From positions 1,612,001-1,676,000 of the forward strand of contig NZ_JAVIWI010000001.1 of the NCBI RefSeq assembly GCF_034314085.1: a stretch of 64,000 nt of DNA, read 5' to 3'. A model generated the notes under the pieces. It saw only the letters and a list, made by a program, of their open reading frames with translations, did not search any database and had not been told where the DNA came from. Positions within the stretch are counted from its first letter, which is position 1. Every line of letters starts with the position of its first letter. Origin of the DNA: Undibacterium sp. 5I1 (GTDB lineage Bacteria > Pseudomonadota > Gammaproteobacteria > Burkholderiales > Burkholderiaceae_D). Below are positions 1-11,196 of this stretch, in pieces. Both the position numbers and the translations under genes were made by a program.

Positions 1-644
1 GTGTCAAGAATACGCAGAGGATTGCTATGCAAGCGTCGCTGCGCCTCGGCATCTAAAATATCTTTATGATGTTCAAAGTAGGCAATCAATGCTACACGAT
101 GCTGAATACGCTCTTCTGCGTCACCAATCGAATTTAGTTCAAGACGTACGTCTTGCAAACCTAAATCATCCCAAAGACGCTGACACATAATGATTAATTC
201 TGCATCGATATCAGGGCCACTAAAGCCTAAAGCCTCAGCCCCTACTTGATGGAATTGACGATAGCGTCCACGTTGCGGCTTTTCATGCCTAAACATGGGT
301 CCGTTGTACCAAAGACGTCGCGGACCTTCGTAAGTCAAATTATGCTCTAGTGCTGCACGCACAACGCCGGCCGTGTTCTCTGGACGCAGGGTTAATTTAT
401 CCCCATTCATTGCATCTTCAAAGGAGTACATTTCCTTCTCAACGATATCAGTAACTTCACCAAGACCGCGAGCAAATAAGGCCGTAGGCTCAACGATAGG
501 CGTACGAATTTGTTGAAAGCCATAACTCTTCAAAACAGACTGCACCGTATTTTCAAACAATTCCCATAAGGGAGAATCGGTTGGAAGAAGGTCATTCATC
601 CCCTTCACACCAACAATTTTTTCTATTTTTTTATTTTCAGACAT
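1..644 (-). CDS. hisS: Histidyl-tRNA synthetase, N-terminal part (cut by window edge)
   Basis: Class II aminoacyl-tRNA synthetase that charges tRNA-His in the cytoplasm. The translation starts [20 protein letters not shown] and runs open to the window edge, giving about 214 N-terminal residues. The class II motif 2 is visible as [20 protein letters not shown], preceded by the [13 protein letters not shown] segment that is typical of HisS. The catalytic C-terminal half and the anticodon-binding domain lie outside the window. It follows ispG by 38 bp on the same strand and is the last visible gene of the ndk-rlmN-pilW-rodZ-ispG-hisS run. That order is common in Burkholderiales. Confidence 0.96.
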   Translation of the reverse strand, partial: MSENKKIEKIVGVKGMNDLLPTDSPLWELFENTVQSVLKSYGFQQIRTPIVEPTALFARGLGEVTDIVEKEMYSFEDAMNGDKLTLRPENTAGVVRAALEHNLTYEGPRRLWYNGPMFRHEKPQRGRYRQFHQVGAEALGFSGPDIDAELIIMCQRLWDDLGLQDVRLELNSIGDAEERIQHRVALIAYFEHHKDILDAEAQRRLHSNPLRILD

Positions 645-682
645 ACTTTACAACCTAATTATTTATTAGCCGCATACGTTGG

Positions 683-1948
683 TTACACATTAGAGGGAGT
701 GTAATGATTCTTCACATAATCCAATACGATAGCTTGGAATTCTTCTGAGATATTATCGCCTCGCAAAGTGAGCGCCTTTGCTCCATCAATAAAAACGGGT
801 GCGGCAGGAGACTCGCCGGTACCAGGCAAGCTAATCCCAATATTGGCATGTTTGGATTCTCCGGGACCATTTACGATACAGCCCATCACCGCAACATTCA
901 TGCTTTCCACGCCGGGATATTGTTTTTTCCAAACAGGCATCTGATCGCGTAAAAAGGTTTGAATACTATCTGCCAATTCTTGGAATACAGTAGAAGTAGT
1001 ACGCCCGCATCCTGGGCAAGCAATCACCATAGGAGTGAATTTTCTTAAACCCATCGTCTGTAAAATTTCTTGCCCAACTACGACTTCCTTACAACGATCA
1101 CCGCCTGGCTCAGGAGTAAGAGAAATACGAATCGTATCGCCAATCCCCTCTTGCAACAACACAGATAGTGCGGCTGTCGATGCCACAATACCTTTGCTGC
1201 CCATACCTGCTTCTGTCAAGCCTAAATGCAAAGGAAAGTCACAGCGCTGCGCAAGTTCTCGATACACAGCAATTAAATCCTGCACTCCTGAAACCTTGCA
1301 AGACAGAATAATCTTATCGCCAGCTAAACCTAGCTCTTCAGCTCGTTGTGCATTTTCTATTGCAGATGTAATCAACGCCTCATACATCACCGTTTGCGCA
1401 CTCCACGGCTCTGCACGCTGTGCGTTTTCATCCATAATACGCGCGAGTAAAGCTTGATCGAGACTCCCCCAGTTCACTCCGATACGAACAGGCTTATCGT
1501 AGAAACATGCCATCTCTATCATCTGTGCAAACTGAGTATCGCGTTTTGCGCCCTGCCCTACATTGCCTGGATTGATACGATACTTGGATAAAGCCCGGGC
1601 ACAATCAGGAAAGTCTTTTAGCAACGTATGTCCGTTGTAATGAAAATCCCCAACCAAGGGAACATCTATTTCCATCTTATCCAATTGCGCACGAATCGCT
1701 GGCACTGCTGCCGCAGCTTCCGCATTATTAACAGTCAACCTAACAAGTTCAGAACCAGCTCTTGCTAACTCTTTAATTTGAATGGCAGTACCGATTACAT
1801 CAGCGGTATCCGTGTTTGTCATCGACTGAACCACAACTGGCGCAGAACCACCAACGATAACTTGACGCGAGCCATATACAATTTTTGTACTCCGGCTCAA
1901 GCGGCGTATAAATGGTCCAGATGCTATGCCAGAAAAAGAAGATGTCAT
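683..1948 (-). CDS. ispG: 4-hydroxy-3-methylbut-2-en-1-yl diphosphate synthase (GcpE)
   Basis: Penultimate enzyme of the MEP isoprenoid pathway. It reductively converts MEcPP to HMBPP using a [4Fe-4S] cluster. The 421-residue protein has the family N-terminal segment [14 protein letters not shown] and the C-terminal cluster-ligand motifs ACPGCGR and GCIVNGPGE, so all three expected cysteine ligands are present. The length is that of the proteobacterial two-domain type, without the plant/Chlamydia insert. The start lies 2 bp after the rodZ stop codon, which indicates translational coupling. Confidence 0.97.
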   Translation of the reverse strand: MTSSFSGIASGPFIRRLSRSTKIVYGSRQVIVGGSAPVVVQSMTNTDTADVIGTAIQIKELARAGSELVRLTVNNAEAAAAVPAIRAQLDKMEIDVPLVGDFHYNGHTLLKDFPDCARALSKYRINPGNVGQGAKRDTQFAQMIEMACFYDKPVRIGVNWGSLDQALLARIMDENAQRAEPWSAQTVMYEALITSAIENAQRAEELGLAGDKIILSCKVSGVQDLIAVYRELAQRCDFPLHLGLTEAGMGSKGIVASTAALSVLLQEGIGDTIRISLTPEPGGDRCKEVVVGQEILQTMGLRKFTPMVIACPGCGRTTSTVFQELADSIQTFLRDQMPVWKKQYPGVESMNVAVMGCIVNGPGESKHANIGISLPGTGESPAAPVFIDGAKALTLRGDNISEEFQAIVLDYVKNHYTPSNV

Positions 1949-1950
1949 AC

Positions 1951-2970
1951 TTACTTCACACTTAGGTTAAAAACGTTGCTTTCTTTTGTCGGCGCAATAT
2001 TTAGAGAAACGCCACGTAATGTCCCATCAACACCAGCTGCATTGCCAATTTTTATCTGCAAAACTTCTTTTACATCAAAACTCTCTTCTGTTCCGGCCTT
2101 TGCCATGTGGGACGTTAATACGCTACCGTTTTCACGCTTTAGTAGTATCCAAGAATCTTGCCGAAATTTAAATTTTATTAAATTATTTGGTGAATTAACT
2201 ACCGCAGGCAGGGTAGATTGAGCGGAAATAGTTGCTTGCTGATCAGACACGTTAGTATTTAAAGGTGGCACTGGAGAGACATCCGCAACTGTGCCTTGAT
2301 CAGACTGCGCAACCTTAGCCCGCGCCGTATCAGAAGACGGGATTTGAAGTTGTCCATCTGAGCTCTTTTGAGTGGTTAGAGTGTCTAAGGCAACGGGGGG
2401 CGCCAAATCTGACGGGATCGCGATCCTGGTCGTTGTCCCCAAACTGGATGAGGATTTAGAAGATATTAAATTTTGAATAAAACTGATGCGTTCATATTTT
2501 TGCATCACAAAAAAACTAATCGCCAACACAGCAAGAACAATGGCTCCCCACACGTATTTTTTGTTATTTGCGTCCTGACGTCCCATTAAAGGCAATCTGG
2601 ATTCAAGAAACGGAGTTGTCAGTGCAGGTCTCAAATACGCGGACTGAACTGGAGGTTCCAAATTTTTCGGCAACAATGCCAAAATTGGTTCTCCGTCTAT
2701 TTTAAGTAACTTAGCATAAGACCGTATAAAACCTCGAACTATTACCATTTTTGGCAAAGCATCAAATTGATCAGCTTCTAATGCAATTATCTGCCTTGCA
2801 GAAAGCTTTAACTGATCCGCTATTTGCTGGACAGTAAAGTCTTTTTGTTGCCTCATCAATGCAAGAAAAGCTCCTGCAGACTTGATTGTAGATGTGTCAA
2901 TTACTACATCATCGGCAACTATAGATAAATTTAATTGATCTTCAGGCAAACTCACACCAGCATCATTCAT
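1951..2970 (-). CDS. rodZ: RodZ-like HTH / DUF4115 membrane protein
   Basis: Bitopic membrane protein of the RodZ/YfgA family, which in other bacteria links MreB to the cell wall elongation complex. An N-terminal Cro/XRE-type helix-turn-helix (about residues 28-95, with [17 protein letters not shown]) is followed by a transmembrane segment ([20 protein letters not shown]). A low-complexity periplasmic linker comes next, then a C-terminal DUF4115 domain (from [12 protein letters not shown]). I chose the ATG at 2970, giving [12 protein letters not shown], because an AGGGAG ribosome site lies just upstream and the longer frame has no such signal. The start overlaps the end of pilW by 8 bp. Confidence 0.88.
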   Translation of the reverse strand: MNDAGVSLPEDQLNLSIVADDVVIDTSTIKSAGAFLALMRQQKDFTVQQIADQLKLSARQIIALEADQFDALPKMVIVRGFIRSYAKLLKIDGEPILALLPKNLEPPVQSAYLRPALTTPFLESRLPLMGRQDANNKKYVWGAIVLAVLAISFFVMQKYERISFIQNLISSKSSSSLGTTTRIAIPSDLAPPVALDTLTTQKSSDGQLQIPSSDTARAKVAQSDQGTVADVSPVPPLNTNVSDQQATISAQSTLPAVVNSPNNLIKFKFRQDSWILLKRENGSVLTSHMAKAGTEESFDVKEVLQIKIGNAAGVDGTLRGVSLNIAPTKESNVFNLSVK

Positions 2971-3763
2971 TAAAAGCTCCCTGCTGAAACAGAGCGTATT
3001 CTTTAGAATTGGCGTAACGTCGCCGCAATTGCACGCCCAAACCGTTGACAGCCGACTGATCACCCAGTTTATTTTCTATTTTAATAGCCAACCAAAGGAC
3101 ATCTGCAGCAAATACATCCGCTTTGAGTACACGGTTTATATAAAACTTGGCTTTCTCGTACTCACCCCGATCAAAGTAAATTTTTGCAAGATTTGCATTT
3201 ATGGTTGGACTAGATGGGTCAGCCCGAAATGCCTGCATAAAATATCCCTCTGCTTTGGCAGTATCTTTTAGCCGCAAACTACAAACACCAGCGTTGTTAA
3301 GCACCTTAATCGGATTCGAGTACGTAGGATCTTTCAATGCCTTATCGAAGTAAGTCATTGCCTGTTTTTCTTTTCCATTTTGGCACAAGAACCAACCGTA
3401 GTTATTTGCTATATCCGAATTATTGGGAGTCAATTTTAAAGCACGTTGAAAATCATCTTCCGCCAGCTGCTTCTCACCAGTATCCATGTATATCAAAGCT
3501 CTGACGCTATAGGCATCAACTAAATCAGGGGACATGATCAACGCCTGCCTAATTTCATCCAGTGCGACTTTATATTGTCCTTGCTGATAATAGCCAATCG
3601 CCAATTCCATGCGAATAGCTGCTCTCTTTTGCAAATCGACGCTTTCAGCTGGCGGGTTACTCTCAGGCTTAAACCCCTCAGGTTTTTTGCTTGCACATGC
3701 GGACAACATCAGCGCCAGTACGACGCCGGATAAAAAACGATAGTGCAATCCAAAAATTTTCAC
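2963..3763 (-). CDS. pilW: Type IV pilus biogenesis/stability lipoprotein PilW (PilF)
   Basis: Outer-membrane TPR lipoprotein (266 residues) needed in other bacteria for assembly of the PilQ secretin. The N-terminus [20 protein letters not shown] is followed by the lipobox LSAC, giving a predicted lipidated Cys22. The rest is tandem TPR motifs, for example [20 protein letters not shown] and [20 protein letters not shown]. Its ATG overlaps the rlmN stop by 4 bp, and its end overlaps rodZ. The rlmN-pilW-rodZ-ispG-hisS order is the classic proteobacterial arrangement for this gene. Confidence 0.92.
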   Translation of the reverse strand: MKIFGLHYRFLSGVVLALMLSACASKKPEGFKPESNPPAESVDLQKRAAIRMELAIGYYQQGQYKVALDEIRQALIMSPDLVDAYSVRALIYMDTGEKQLAEDDFQRALKLTPNNSDIANNYGWFLCQNGKEKQAMTYFDKALKDPTYSNPIKVLNNAGVCSLRLKDTAKAEGYFMQAFRADPSSPTINANLAKIYFDRGEYEKAKFYINRVLKADVFAADVLWLAIKIENKLGDQSAVNGLGVQLRRRYANSKEYALFQQGAFNE

Positions 3764-4917
3764 TGAGTGATCTCCACGATCTTGCCAAAATTTTTACCGA
3801 ACTTGGTTTGATATTCCGCCATTTTTTGCATACGTTCTTGCACTCGTGTTCGGTCCTGGACCTCACCTGCTAACTGCCCACAGGCGGCATCAATATCATC
3901 GCCTCGCGTCTTACGTATGGTTGTCACTAATCCCGCATCCATCAGCACTTGGGCAAAAGCCTTTATACGAGGATTGGCCGAACGTTTTAAACCCGACTCC
4001 GGAAAAGGGTTAAACGGGATCAAGTTAAACTTACAGGGAACATTTTTAACTAATTGCACCAGCTCACGAGCATGTTGATCGGTATCATTTACGCCATCCA
4101 ACATGCAGTATTCAAATGTCACGAAATCACGTGGAGCATAATCCAAATACCGCTTGCAAGCCGCCATTAATTCATGCAACGGGTGTTTTTTATTTAATGG
4201 TATTAAGCTGTCGCGCAGAGTGTCGTTTGAGGCATGTAAAGACACTGCCAACGCCACTGCACACTCTTGGGACAACTTATCAATCATCGGCACCACACCG
4301 CTGGTAGACAACGTAACACGACGACGTGATAAACCATAGGCATTATCATCTAACATCAGACGCAAAGCGGTGACCGTTGGCTCAAAATTCAATAAAGGTT
4401 CGCCCATCCCCATCATTACTACGTTAGTAATTTGACGTTCGCCTTTTGGTCCCGGCGCTATACCTTTAGTTTTACGTAATAAAAACTCAGCCATCCAAAG
4501 TTGACCAATAATTTCACCAACGCTTAAATTACGATTAAATCCTTGCTTACCCGTTGAGCAAAAGCGGCAATTGACTGCACAACCGGCCTGGGTGGAGATA
4601 CACAAGGTTCCACGATTCTCTTCGGGGATAAATACTGCTTCTACAGCATTGCCCTGTCCCACATCCAACAACCATTTGCGCGTCCCGTCTGTTGACGTAT
4701 GGTCGCTAATGATCGCAGGAGCGGCAATAAAGGCTCGCGTAGATAATTTTTCTCTTAGCGATTTTGCGAGATCGCTCATCTCTTCGAAACTACTGGCACC
4801 GAACTGGTGTATCCAGCGCTGCAATTGCTTGGCGCGAAACGGCTTCTCACCCAACTCACCGCAATAAGCGACGAGTTGCAAGGGATCTAGGTCCAACAAA
4901 TTGGTGAGAGCCGTCAT
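3760..4917 (-). CDS. rlmN: Dual-specificity 23S rRNA/tRNA (adenine C2)-methyltransferase RlmN
   Basis: Radical-SAM enzyme that methylates C2 of A2503 in 23S rRNA and of A37 in some tRNAs. The radical-SAM CxxxCxxC motif appears as [11 protein letters not shown]. The SAM-binding segment [13 protein letters not shown] and a C-terminal cysteine in the CGQLAGE segment (family methyl-carrier position) are also visible. Length is normal at about 385 residues. A strong AAGGAGG sits directly against an upstream ATG at 4923 but 7 nt from the ATG at 4917, so the latter ([12 protein letters not shown]) is preferred. It lies 65 bp after ndk. Confidence 0.95.
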   Translation of the reverse strand: MTALTNLLDLDPLQLVAYCGELGEKPFRAKQLQRWIHQFGASSFEEMSDLAKSLREKLSTRAFIAAPAIISDHTSTDGTRKWLLDVGQGNAVEAVFIPEENRGTLCISTQAGCAVNCRFCSTGKQGFNRNLSVGEIIGQLWMAEFLLRKTKGIAPGPKGERQITNVVMMGMGEPLLNFEPTVTALRLMLDDNAYGLSRRRVTLSTSGVVPMIDKLSQECAVALAVSLHASNDTLRDSLIPLNKKHPLHELMAACKRYLDYAPRDFVTFEYCMLDGVNDTDQHARELVQLVKNVPCKFNLIPFNPFPESGLKRSANPRIKAFAQVLMDAGLVTTIRKTRGDDIDAACGQLAGEVQDRTRVQERMQKMAEYQTKFGKNFGKIVEITQ

Positions 4918-4982
4918 ATGCATCCTCCTTCACATCCTGCTTAAGTATCACTATCAAAACAAGACGATATTACAAACTGTGA

Positions 4983-5408
4983 TTAACGTGAGTACACGTT
5001 CAACGCTGGGAAGAAGTAAGCGATTTCGATGGCGGCTGTTTCAGCTGCATCGGAACCGTGTACTGCATTTGCGTCGATTGATTCTGCGAAATCTGCACGA
5101 ATTGTGCCTTTTTCTGCTTTCTTTGGATCTGTTGCACCCATCAGATCACGATTTTTCAAAATCGCGCCTTCGCCTTCTAATGCTTGAACAAAAACTGGGC
5201 CAGAAATCATGAAATCAACCAGATCTTTGAAGAATGGGCGTGCAGCGTGAACTGCATAAAAACCTTCTGCTTCAGCGCGGGACAATTGCGTCAAGCGGGC
5301 AGCGACTACTTTCAAGCCAGCAGCTTCAAAGCGGCTAACAATTTGACCGATAACGTTTTTTGCAACTGCGTCAGGCTTAATAATAGACAATGTACGTTCG
5401 ATAGCCAT
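4983..5408 (-). CDS. ndk: Nucleoside diphosphate kinase
   Basis: Transfers the gamma phosphate between nucleoside di- and triphosphates through a phosphohistidine. The 141-residue protein begins [18 protein letters not shown] and carries the catalytic-histidine segment NAVHGSDA, in agreement with the family. It is the first gene of the minus-strand run leading to hisS. Its 5' leader holds a strong inverted repeat (5431-5467). Confidence 0.97.
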   Translation of the reverse strand: MAIERTLSIIKPDAVAKNVIGQIVSRFEAAGLKVVAARLTQLSRAEAEGFYAVHAARPFFKDLVDFMISGPVFVQALEGEGAILKNRDLMGATDPKKAEKGTIRADFAESIDANAVHGSDAAETAAIEIAYFFPALNVYSR

Positions 5409-5430
5409 CTAAAAACTCCAATAAAATGAA

Positions 5431-5467
5431 AGGGTTAAGACAAAATTTCAAGAATTCGTCTAACCCT
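5431..5467 (-). promoter_or_regulatory. Inverted repeat in the ndk 5' leader
   Basis: AGGGTTAAGAC at 5431-5441 faces GTCTAACCCT at 5458-5467, an almost perfect 10-bp stem with a loop of about 16 nt. It lies 23-59 bp upstream of the ndk start. There is no T-run, so it is not an intrinsic terminator. It could be an mRNA-stabilising hairpin or a protein site. Confidence 0.4.
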
Positions 5468-5681
5468 CTATTTTATCATAAAAGCGACCAATCTGAGGTA
5501 AGTTGCCAATAAAGACAATTACTTGCAAGAATTATTTTTAAATAAGTACTTGGTCGCCGAAAGCACCAATCAGATCAGTTGTTTATCTCCAAACGCGAGT
5601 GTAAAAACTGCAAAATGGTATATGCGACGATCAGCCCGGTTAACTAAATCAACATTTAATCTAGAAATTTTTCTGAATTAC

Positions 5682-5756
5682 GGGGAGTATATGCATAATT
5701 AGCCGTATTATCCAGCATTTCTATGGATAATTTTAAATACACCCGCCCAGTATTAA
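5682..5756 (+). repeat. Dispersed element family, copy A (divergent)
   Basis: The spacer between rlmD and ndk (5409-5757) holds GGGGAGTATAT at 5682-5692. It is followed by an internal segment that aligns with other copies: GCC, TATTATCCAGCA, CTATGGATAATTTTAAATAC and a CCCAGTATTAAA end. The left arm is unlike the other copies, so this is a diverged or rearranged member. It ends just before the rlmD stop. I see no gene in this 350-bp gap. Confidence 0.45.
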
Positions 5757-5757
5757 A

Positions 5758-7092
5758 CTAATCCAAATCAAAAACTGCCATCGATTCTACGTGAGAAGTA
5801 TGTGGGAACATATTGACGACGCCAGCAAAACTCAAGCGATAGCCGGCCTGATTGACCAACATGCCAGCATCACGTGCTAGCGTGGATGGACTACATGACA
5901 CATACACAATACGCTTAGGCTTCAACTCTGGCGCTAAGCTGCCCAAATCGATCAGGGCTTGGCAAACTGCCATCGCACCATCGCGTGGGGGATCGACCAA
6001 AAAACGATCAAACTTACCCAAGGCAACGAAATCTTGCGCAGTAACTTCAAACAAATTACGCGTACCAAATGAAGTCGTCGCCTCTAATCCGTTGGCACGA
6101 GCATTCTCCATTGCCCGCTCTGTCAACGTGGAGCTACCCTCGATCCCCACAACTTCTTTTGCTAAAGTTGCAATCGGCAGCGTGAAATTGCCTAAACCGC
6201 AGAACAAGTCGGCAATGCGTTCGTCTTTTTGCACATCCAGCAAACGCAGAGCACGCTCGACCAGAACTCGATTGATATGATGATTAACCTGAGTAAAATC
6301 AGTCGGCTTAAATGGCATTTTTATACCAAACTCGGGCAATAAATAATGCAATTCACTTTGCTCTGGATAAAACGGGGTGGCTGTTTCTGGCCCTTTGGTT
6401 TGCAACCACCATTGGACTTGATATTGATCTGCAAAAGCCTTCAGCTTTACTTCATCCTCGGCAGTCAGTGCCTCCATGATGCGTAATACCATTGCGGTTA
6501 CGTCCTCGCCTATCGCTAGCTCGATTTGTGGTAACGCCTCAATAATCGATAAAGACGAAATCAGATCACGCAATGGCATGAGCATTGCAGACACATGCGG
6601 CGGTAAAATCTCGCAGGTTTCCATATTGGCGACATAGCGAGATTTTTTCTCATGAAAACCGACTAAGACTATGCCTTTTTTATGTACATTACGCACAGAA
6701 AGCCGGGCGCGATAACGGTAGCCCCAAGTCGGACCATAAATCGGTCGCAACATCGTCTCTGCTTTCACCTTGCTAATATGCCAGAGATTATCTTCCAGCA
6801 CGCGCTGCTTCATCGCCACTTGTGCATTTGACTCCAGGTGCTGCATAGAGCAACCGCCGCATACGCCAAAAAATTCACATTTAGGCTTAACCCGTTGTGA
6901 CGACTCGCGCACCAAGTGCGTCATATTGGCAGCTTCCCAGGTCGCCTTCTTTTTGAATGTACTGAAGCCAACTACCTCACCTGGCAAAGCTCCTTCAACA
7001 AAAACAACTTTTCCTGGAGTGCCATCTTCATTTTCCAGATGACCAACGCCACGTGCGTCCATGTCGAAAGAACGGATATTAATAGTATTCAT
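5758..7092 (-). CDS. rlmD: 23S rRNA (uracil-1939 C5)-methyltransferase RlmD
   Basis: SAM-dependent methyltransferase of the TrmA/RumA family that makes m5U1939 in 23S rRNA. An N-terminal TRAM-like domain is followed by the [4Fe-4S] cysteines in [16 protein letters not shown]. The SAM-binding segment [14 protein letters not shown], the VDPPRDGA loop and the catalytic cysteine in [12 protein letters not shown] come next. The start at 7092 ([15 protein letters not shown]) is preferred over the GTG at 7113, because the GTG falls inside an 8-bp inverted repeat. About 445 residues, normal for the family. Confidence 0.94.
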   Translation of the reverse strand: MNTINIRSFDMDARGVGHLENEDGTPGKVVFVEGALPGEVVGFSTFKKKATWEAANMTHLVRESSQRVKPKCEFFGVCGGCSMQHLESNAQVAMKQRVLEDNLWHISKVKAETMLRPIYGPTWGYRYRARLSVRNVHKKGIVLVGFHEKKSRYVANMETCEILPPHVSAMLMPLRDLISSLSIIEALPQIELAIGEDVTAMVLRIMEALTAEDEVKLKAFADQYQVQWWLQTKGPETATPFYPEQSELHYLLPEFGIKMPFKPTDFTQVNHHINRVLVERALRLLDVQKDERIADLFCGLGNFTLPIATLAKEVVGIEGSSTLTERAMENARANGLEATTSFGTRNLFEVTAQDFVALGKFDRFLVDPPRDGAMAVCQALIDLGSLAPELKPKRIVYVSCSPSTLARDAGMLVNQAGYRLSFAGVVNMFPHTSHVESMAVFDLD

Positions 7093-7101
7093 AATAATTG
7101 C

Positions 7102-7123
7102 GGCGTGATGCACAGATCACGCC
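7102..7123 (-). promoter_or_regulatory. Perfect inverted repeat directly upstream of rlmD
   Basis: GGCGTGAT (7102-7109) and ATCACGCC (7116-7123) form a perfect 8-bp inverted repeat with a 6-nt spacer, 10 bp before the chosen rlmD start. It could occlude the ribosome site as an RNA hairpin or be a regulator site. No T-run follows. Confidence 0.35.
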
Positions 7124-7257
7124 GATCAGGTTTAATTCAGAAAACGGGATTATAGGAGAAACTACGGAGAAAGCGCGTAGAAACTTGGGAGCAGGCTCAC
7201 AACCAGCTAGAAATTACCTTACTTACAGTGCAGCCCAAAGCACATCAGTCAGGTAAA

Positions 7258-8307
7258 TCACAGTAGTGCATCACGTTCTACGCCGCGCGACGAGAAGGAT
7301 CGCTTGAGCTTAATCAGCGCCTCTTGCTGGATTTGTCGCACACGTTCACGCGTGATACCCATTTCATCCGCCAAGGTCTCTAGCGTTGCGGGATCATCAT
7401 TATCAAGGCCAAACCTACGCACGATGACGATACGTTGCTTGTCCGGCAGCTTAGACAACCAATCTCTGACCAAAATAGTCATCTCATGCTGCTCTGCACG
7501 AATATCCGGTGTGTCATCGCTATCACCTGGCAGCATGTCCATCAAACTAGATTGCGGATCATTATCCAGAGGCGTATCGAGCGATGTTGCATGCTCAGAC
7601 AAAGCAAGAATATCTTGCACCTCATCCAGCGGTCTGTCGACCAAATGGGCGATATCTTCTAGCGCAGCATCACGACCATCATGCTGCTGTGATTCCAGAT
7701 GATATTTGGCACGTAAAATCTGGTTCAGTTCACGCACCATGTGCACAGGCAAACGGATAGTGCGCGCTTGGTTCATGATGGCGCGCTCAATACTCTGGCG
7801 TATCCACCATGTGGCGTAAGTCGAAAAACGGAAGCCGCGCTCAGGCTCGAACTTATCAATCGCATGCATCAACCCCAGATTACCCTCCTCTATCATATCG
7901 AGCAAGGCGACGCCGCGATTGATGTAATGCTTAGCGATGGAAACGACGAGCCGCAAATTGTGCTCGATCATTTTTTGGCGTGCTTCAAAATTACCTTGCT
8001 TGGCCAAAGTTGCATAGTGCAATTCTTCTGCGACAGAGAACAATGGGCGAGTGCCGATTTGATTCAGATAATGCTGCGTCGTATCGGTCGACAACTCAGC
8101 GGCTAATACTGTTTTCAGCTCATCAATCGGAGCAACGATTAAAGAAATCGGATTATCGTTTTGCCCATCCTCAGCCTCTTCAACCTCATCTTCAGAAAAA
8201 TCTGATGAGTTGGATCGTTCAGCGTTGGCATCAACCAGACCATCTTGATCTTGATCGTCGTCCGTTTCAGGCGATTGCAGTTGATGTTTAGTTGAAGTAT
8301 TGGGCAT
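7258..8307 (-). CDS. rpoS: RNA polymerase sigma factor RpoS (sigma-38)
   Basis: Stationary-phase and general stress sigma factor, 349 residues. Region 2 is clear ([20 protein letters not shown], then [20 protein letters not shown]). Region 3 follows ([11 protein letters not shown]), and region 4 ends in the helix-turn-helix around [20 protein letters not shown]. The N-terminus carries an acidic stretch of about 45 residues rich in Asp and Glu, longer than in E. coli RpoS. It sits 126 bp downstream of nlpD, and in related bacteria the main rpoS promoter lies inside nlpD. I did not identify that promoter here. Confidence 0.96.
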   Translation of the reverse strand: MPNTSTKHQLQSPETDDDQDQDGLVDANAERSNSSDFSEDEVEEAEDGQNDNPISLIVAPIDELKTVLAAELSTDTTQHYLNQIGTRPLFSVAEELHYATLAKQGNFEARQKMIEHNLRLVVSIAKHYINRGVALLDMIEEGNLGLMHAIDKFEPERGFRFSTYATWWIRQSIERAIMNQARTIRLPVHMVRELNQILRAKYHLESQQHDGRDAALEDIAHLVDRPLDEVQDILALSEHATSLDTPLDNDPQSSLMDMLPGDSDDTPDIRAEQHEMTILVRDWLSKLPDKQRIVIVRRFGLDNDDPATLETLADEMGITRERVRQIQQEALIKLKRSFSSRGVERDALL

Positions 8308-8433
8308 AGTGTGAGTTAAACGACTTATCCTATTTTGAACTTACTGACTAATTATTTTCTAACCAAAATTAAATAATGATTGCTCTTGATTCTAGCGTTG
8401 GCTCTAGCATTGTTTCTAGTAACCGATTACTAA

Positions 8434-9417
8434 TTACTGATGCGGCAAAAATTTAGACGGATCAACTGGCTTGCCTTGCTGCCTGATTTCAAAATGCAAC
8501 TTCACAGTATCACTATCAGAATCACCCATCTCGGCAATTCTCTGCCCTTTTGCAATAGTCTGTCCTTCAGTGACCAAAATGGTTTTGTTGTGAGCATATG
8601 CAGAGAGCAAGGTGCTTGTATGCTTGATGATCACAAGATTACCATATCCACGAATACCGTTACCGGCATACATTACTTTGCCAGCGCCAGCAGCCATGAC
8701 ACTCTGTCCCAGTTTGCCTGAAATATCGAGGCCCTTATTTTTTGCATCATCAAATCCGGCGATTACTTTCCCCTCTGCTGGCCAGATCCAATCCACCACA
8801 TCGCTGTCTGGAGTTGCAGCGTCAATTGGTTTATCTCGCTTAGGAACAGCAACTACCGCAGCCGGAGGCACGACATCTGATTTAGCAACAACCGGAGTGG
8901 CAGGACTCACTGCACCAGTCGAATCAAGCTTTTGTAGCTCAGCTAAATTGGCGTCTGAATATGGACGCTTATCACCGCGTGGACTGGTCTTATTGGTTGA
9001 TGGATTTATTGGTGCCGCCGTAAGCGATCTCACTTCTACGCCACTGGTGTTGACACTGCCTGTTTGCACAGAGGCGGTTCCATCTGGCGGCGCTACGCGC
9101 AAAACTTGATCTACTTTAATGTCATTAGGATTTTTTAAGTTATTCCATGCGACCAGATCGCTATAACTTTGCCCATTGTCTAACGCAATTCTGAATAAAG
9201 TATCACCACGCTTAACAACATAAGTCCCGCGAGTATCGGCTGGTTTTGGCGCGACTTTTGATACGTCCGTAACACCTTTGGAGTCTGCTTTTATGCTGTC
9301 ACTTCCGCGATCAATCACCGGGGCATTATTGGGCGTGGTACTACACGCAGTGATAACACCTGATAGAGCAACTGCGGGGACTAATGTGATTAATAACTTT
9401 AATTTCTTCATACTCAT
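8434..9417 (-). CDS. nlpD: NlpD-like LysM/M23 lipoprotein (amidase activator)
   Basis: Envelope lipoprotein of the NlpD/EnvC type, which activates cell-division amidases instead of cutting peptidoglycan itself. It has a signal peptide with a lipobox-like ITAC (Cys25), a LysM domain (YVVKRGDTLFRIALDNGQSY) and a Pro/Ala/Thr-rich linker. The C-terminal M23 fold runs from WIWPAEGKVIAG. The first metal-binding His of M23 enzymes is missing: the segment reads KNKGLDISG where active enzymes have a His. HFEI is retained. This is the expected degenerate state for NlpD. Gene order surE-pcm-nlpD-rpoS supports the call. Confidence 0.92.
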   Translation of the reverse strand: MSMKKLKLLITLVPAVALSGVITACSTTPNNAPVIDRGSDSIKADSKGVTDVSKVAPKPADTRGTYVVKRGDTLFRIALDNGQSYSDLVAWNNLKNPNDIKVDQVLRVAPPDGTASVQTGSVNTSGVEVRSLTAAPINPSTNKTSPRGDKRPYSDANLAELQKLDSTGAVSPATPVVAKSDVVPPAAVVAVPKRDKPIDAATPDSDVVDWIWPAEGKVIAGFDDAKNKGLDISGKLGQSVMAAGAGKVMYAGNGIRGYGNLVIIKHTSTLLSAYAHNKTILVTEGQTIAKGQRIAEMGDSDSDTVKLHFEIRQQGKPVDPSKFLPHQ

Positions 9418-9454
9418 TGCAGATTCAATTAATTAAATAATGGATTCATCAAAT

Positions 9455-10342
9455 TTAGATGACGCCTTGATGTAAAGGGACGAAATGACATTGCTCAAGT
9501 ATCGAACTTTGCCACTCATGTTTTGCGGTACGCTGAATTAATTGTAAAACTTGTTTAGCGCCACCCACTGGTGCGATCAGGCGGCCACCAATTGCTAGCT
9601 GCTCCAATAATGCCTTTGGCACTTCCATACCTGCGGCAGCCAAGATGATACCGTCAAATGGCGCAACTTGAGGCAAGCCCAACATACCATCGCCATAATG
9701 CAATCGAATATTCGCAATTCGCATGGGGCGCAGGTTGTTTTTAGCGAGTTCGTGCAGCGCTTTAATCCGTTCAATCGAATACACCTCTTTTGCCACCAAG
9801 GACAATACGGAAGCCTGATAGCCGCAGCCAGTTCCGATTTCTAAAACACGATTGAGTTTGCCATCATTACGCATAATTTCTATCATGCGCGCCACGATAT
9901 AAGGCTGTGAAATCGTTTGGTGATGCCCAATAGGAAGCGAAGCATCAACATAGGCCTGACTTGACATACCAGGCTCAATAAAAAGATGGCGTGGAATTGC
10001 CTCCAGCGCAGCTAATACTAAGCGATCTTTAACACCTTGCTGAGCAACACGTGCCACCATTGCACGCCGCACACCGTCCGAGACTAAAGGACGAGAGCTC
10101 ACTACGCTGGACGATGTCTGATCAGATTTTGTCGTTGGATTAGGATTAAGCGACGATGACCGGAGCGAATTTTTTGCGGCATTTTGTTTAGTGGCTCCAT
10201 GTTTGGCGGCATTTTGCGTCGCGGTCTGGGGTGTCGCCGTTTTTACCAAATGCGCTGAAGTAGATTGACGATGCGTTTGCTGCTTAGCGCTATCCATCAC
10301 GGAAGACAATTGCAAGGGAAAACGTTTTTCATTTTTGGTCAT
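9455..10342 (-). CDS. pcm: Protein-L-isoaspartate O-methyltransferase
   Basis: Repairs isoaspartyl residues in aged proteins by SAM-dependent methylation. The conserved domain starts at about residue 85 ([20 protein letters not shown]). It shows the family substrate segment [19 protein letters not shown] and the SAM motif [16 protein letters not shown]. The first 80 residues or so are a low-complexity Ala/Asn/Gln/Ser/Thr/Lys tail absent from E. coli Pcm. The start overlaps the surE stop by 4 bp (ATGA). A later internal start is possible but no better one is obvious. Confidence 0.93.
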   Translation of the reverse strand: MTKNEKRFPLQLSSVMDSAKQQTHRQSTSAHLVKTATPQTATQNAAKHGATKQNAAKNSLRSSSLNPNPTTKSDQTSSSVVSSRPLVSDGVRRAMVARVAQQGVKDRLVLAALEAIPRHLFIEPGMSSQAYVDASLPIGHHQTISQPYIVARMIEIMRNDGKLNRVLEIGTGCGYQASVLSLVAKEVYSIERIKALHELAKNNLRPMRIANIRLHYGDGMLGLPQVAPFDGIILAAAGMEVPKALLEQLAIGGRLIAPVGGAKQVLQLIQRTAKHEWQSSILEQCHFVPLHQGVI

Positions 10343-11088
10343 GCTTCACCCACACCAAAATCGTCTTGCAATTGCGATAGTTGTTTTGTATTGGTCAGAT
10401 CAATTTGCAAAGGCGTGACCGATACATAGCCTTGCGCTGTCACAAAAAAATCTGTGCCTTCGCCTGCCTCTTTTGCTTTACCTGGTGGGCCTATCCAATA
10501 AATAACACGACCATGTGGATCTTGCGCTTTAATCACAGGCTCGGACATATGGCGCTTGCCCAGGCGCGCAGCACGGATCCCTTTAATATCCGGCATAGGC
10601 AAATTAGGGATATTCACATTCAACAAATAGGGTATGGGCAGCGCGGTAAAACCTTGCTTGACCATGTTCAGTGCTATTTTTGCCGCATCCTCAAGATGTG
10701 ACCATCCTTTATCGACTTGCGAAAAAGCGATGGCGGGTATGCCAAATAAATATCCCTCAGTCGCGGCGGCTACCGTACCGGAATACAAAGTATCGTCCCC
10801 CATATTCTGTCCCTGATTAATACCAGAAACGATCAAATCAGGCTTCTCCTGCATGATTGATGTCAGCGCAATGTGCACGCAATCAGAGGGAGTGCCATTC
10901 ACAAAATAAAAACCGTTCGACGCGCGCTGAGCTGACAAGGGTCGATCCAATGTCAAGGCGTTAGAACTACCGGAGCGATTGCTGTCAGGCGCGACCACGA
11001 CAATGTCGGCAATAGATGCTAAAGCATCGGCCAAAGCGACAATGCCAGGAGCGAGGTAACCATCGTCATTACTGATCAGGATTTTCAT
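10339..11088 (-). CDS. surE: 5'/3'-nucleotidase SurE
   Basis: Metal-dependent nucleotidase/exopolyphosphatase, a survival protein of stationary phase. The family N-terminus [15 protein letters not shown] carries the metal-binding DD pair. The motifs [15 protein letters not shown] and [21 protein letters not shown] are intact. The start at 11088 is chosen because it gives this canonical N-terminus; an upstream in-frame start at 11097 would add three residues. It is coupled to pcm by a 4-bp overlap and diverges from the quinone oxidoreductase gene. Confidence 0.95.
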   Translation of the reverse strand: MKILISNDDGYLAPGIVALADALASIADIVVVAPDSNRSGSSNALTLDRPLSAQRASNGFYFVNGTPSDCVHIALTSIMQEKPDLIVSGINQGQNMGDDTLYSGTVAAATEGYLFGIPAIAFSQVDKGWSHLEDAAKIALNMVKQGFTALPIPYLLNVNIPNLPMPDIKGIRAARLGKRHMSEPVIKAQDPHGRVIYWIGPPGKAKEAGEGTDFFVTAQGYVSVTPLQIDLTNTKQLSQLQDDFGVGEA

Positions 11089-11196
11089 AAGAAACATTTT
11101 AACCGATGCAACATTGTAATTTGAGACAAGCGTCGGATTTTTGCGGCATAATCACAAAATCAAACGGTCGTACTATTTTAAAGAGGAGACAAATAC

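Noticed and set aside
8434..9417. Degenerate M23 active site in NlpD as a novelty
   Set aside because: NlpD/EnvC activators are known to lack the catalytic residues.
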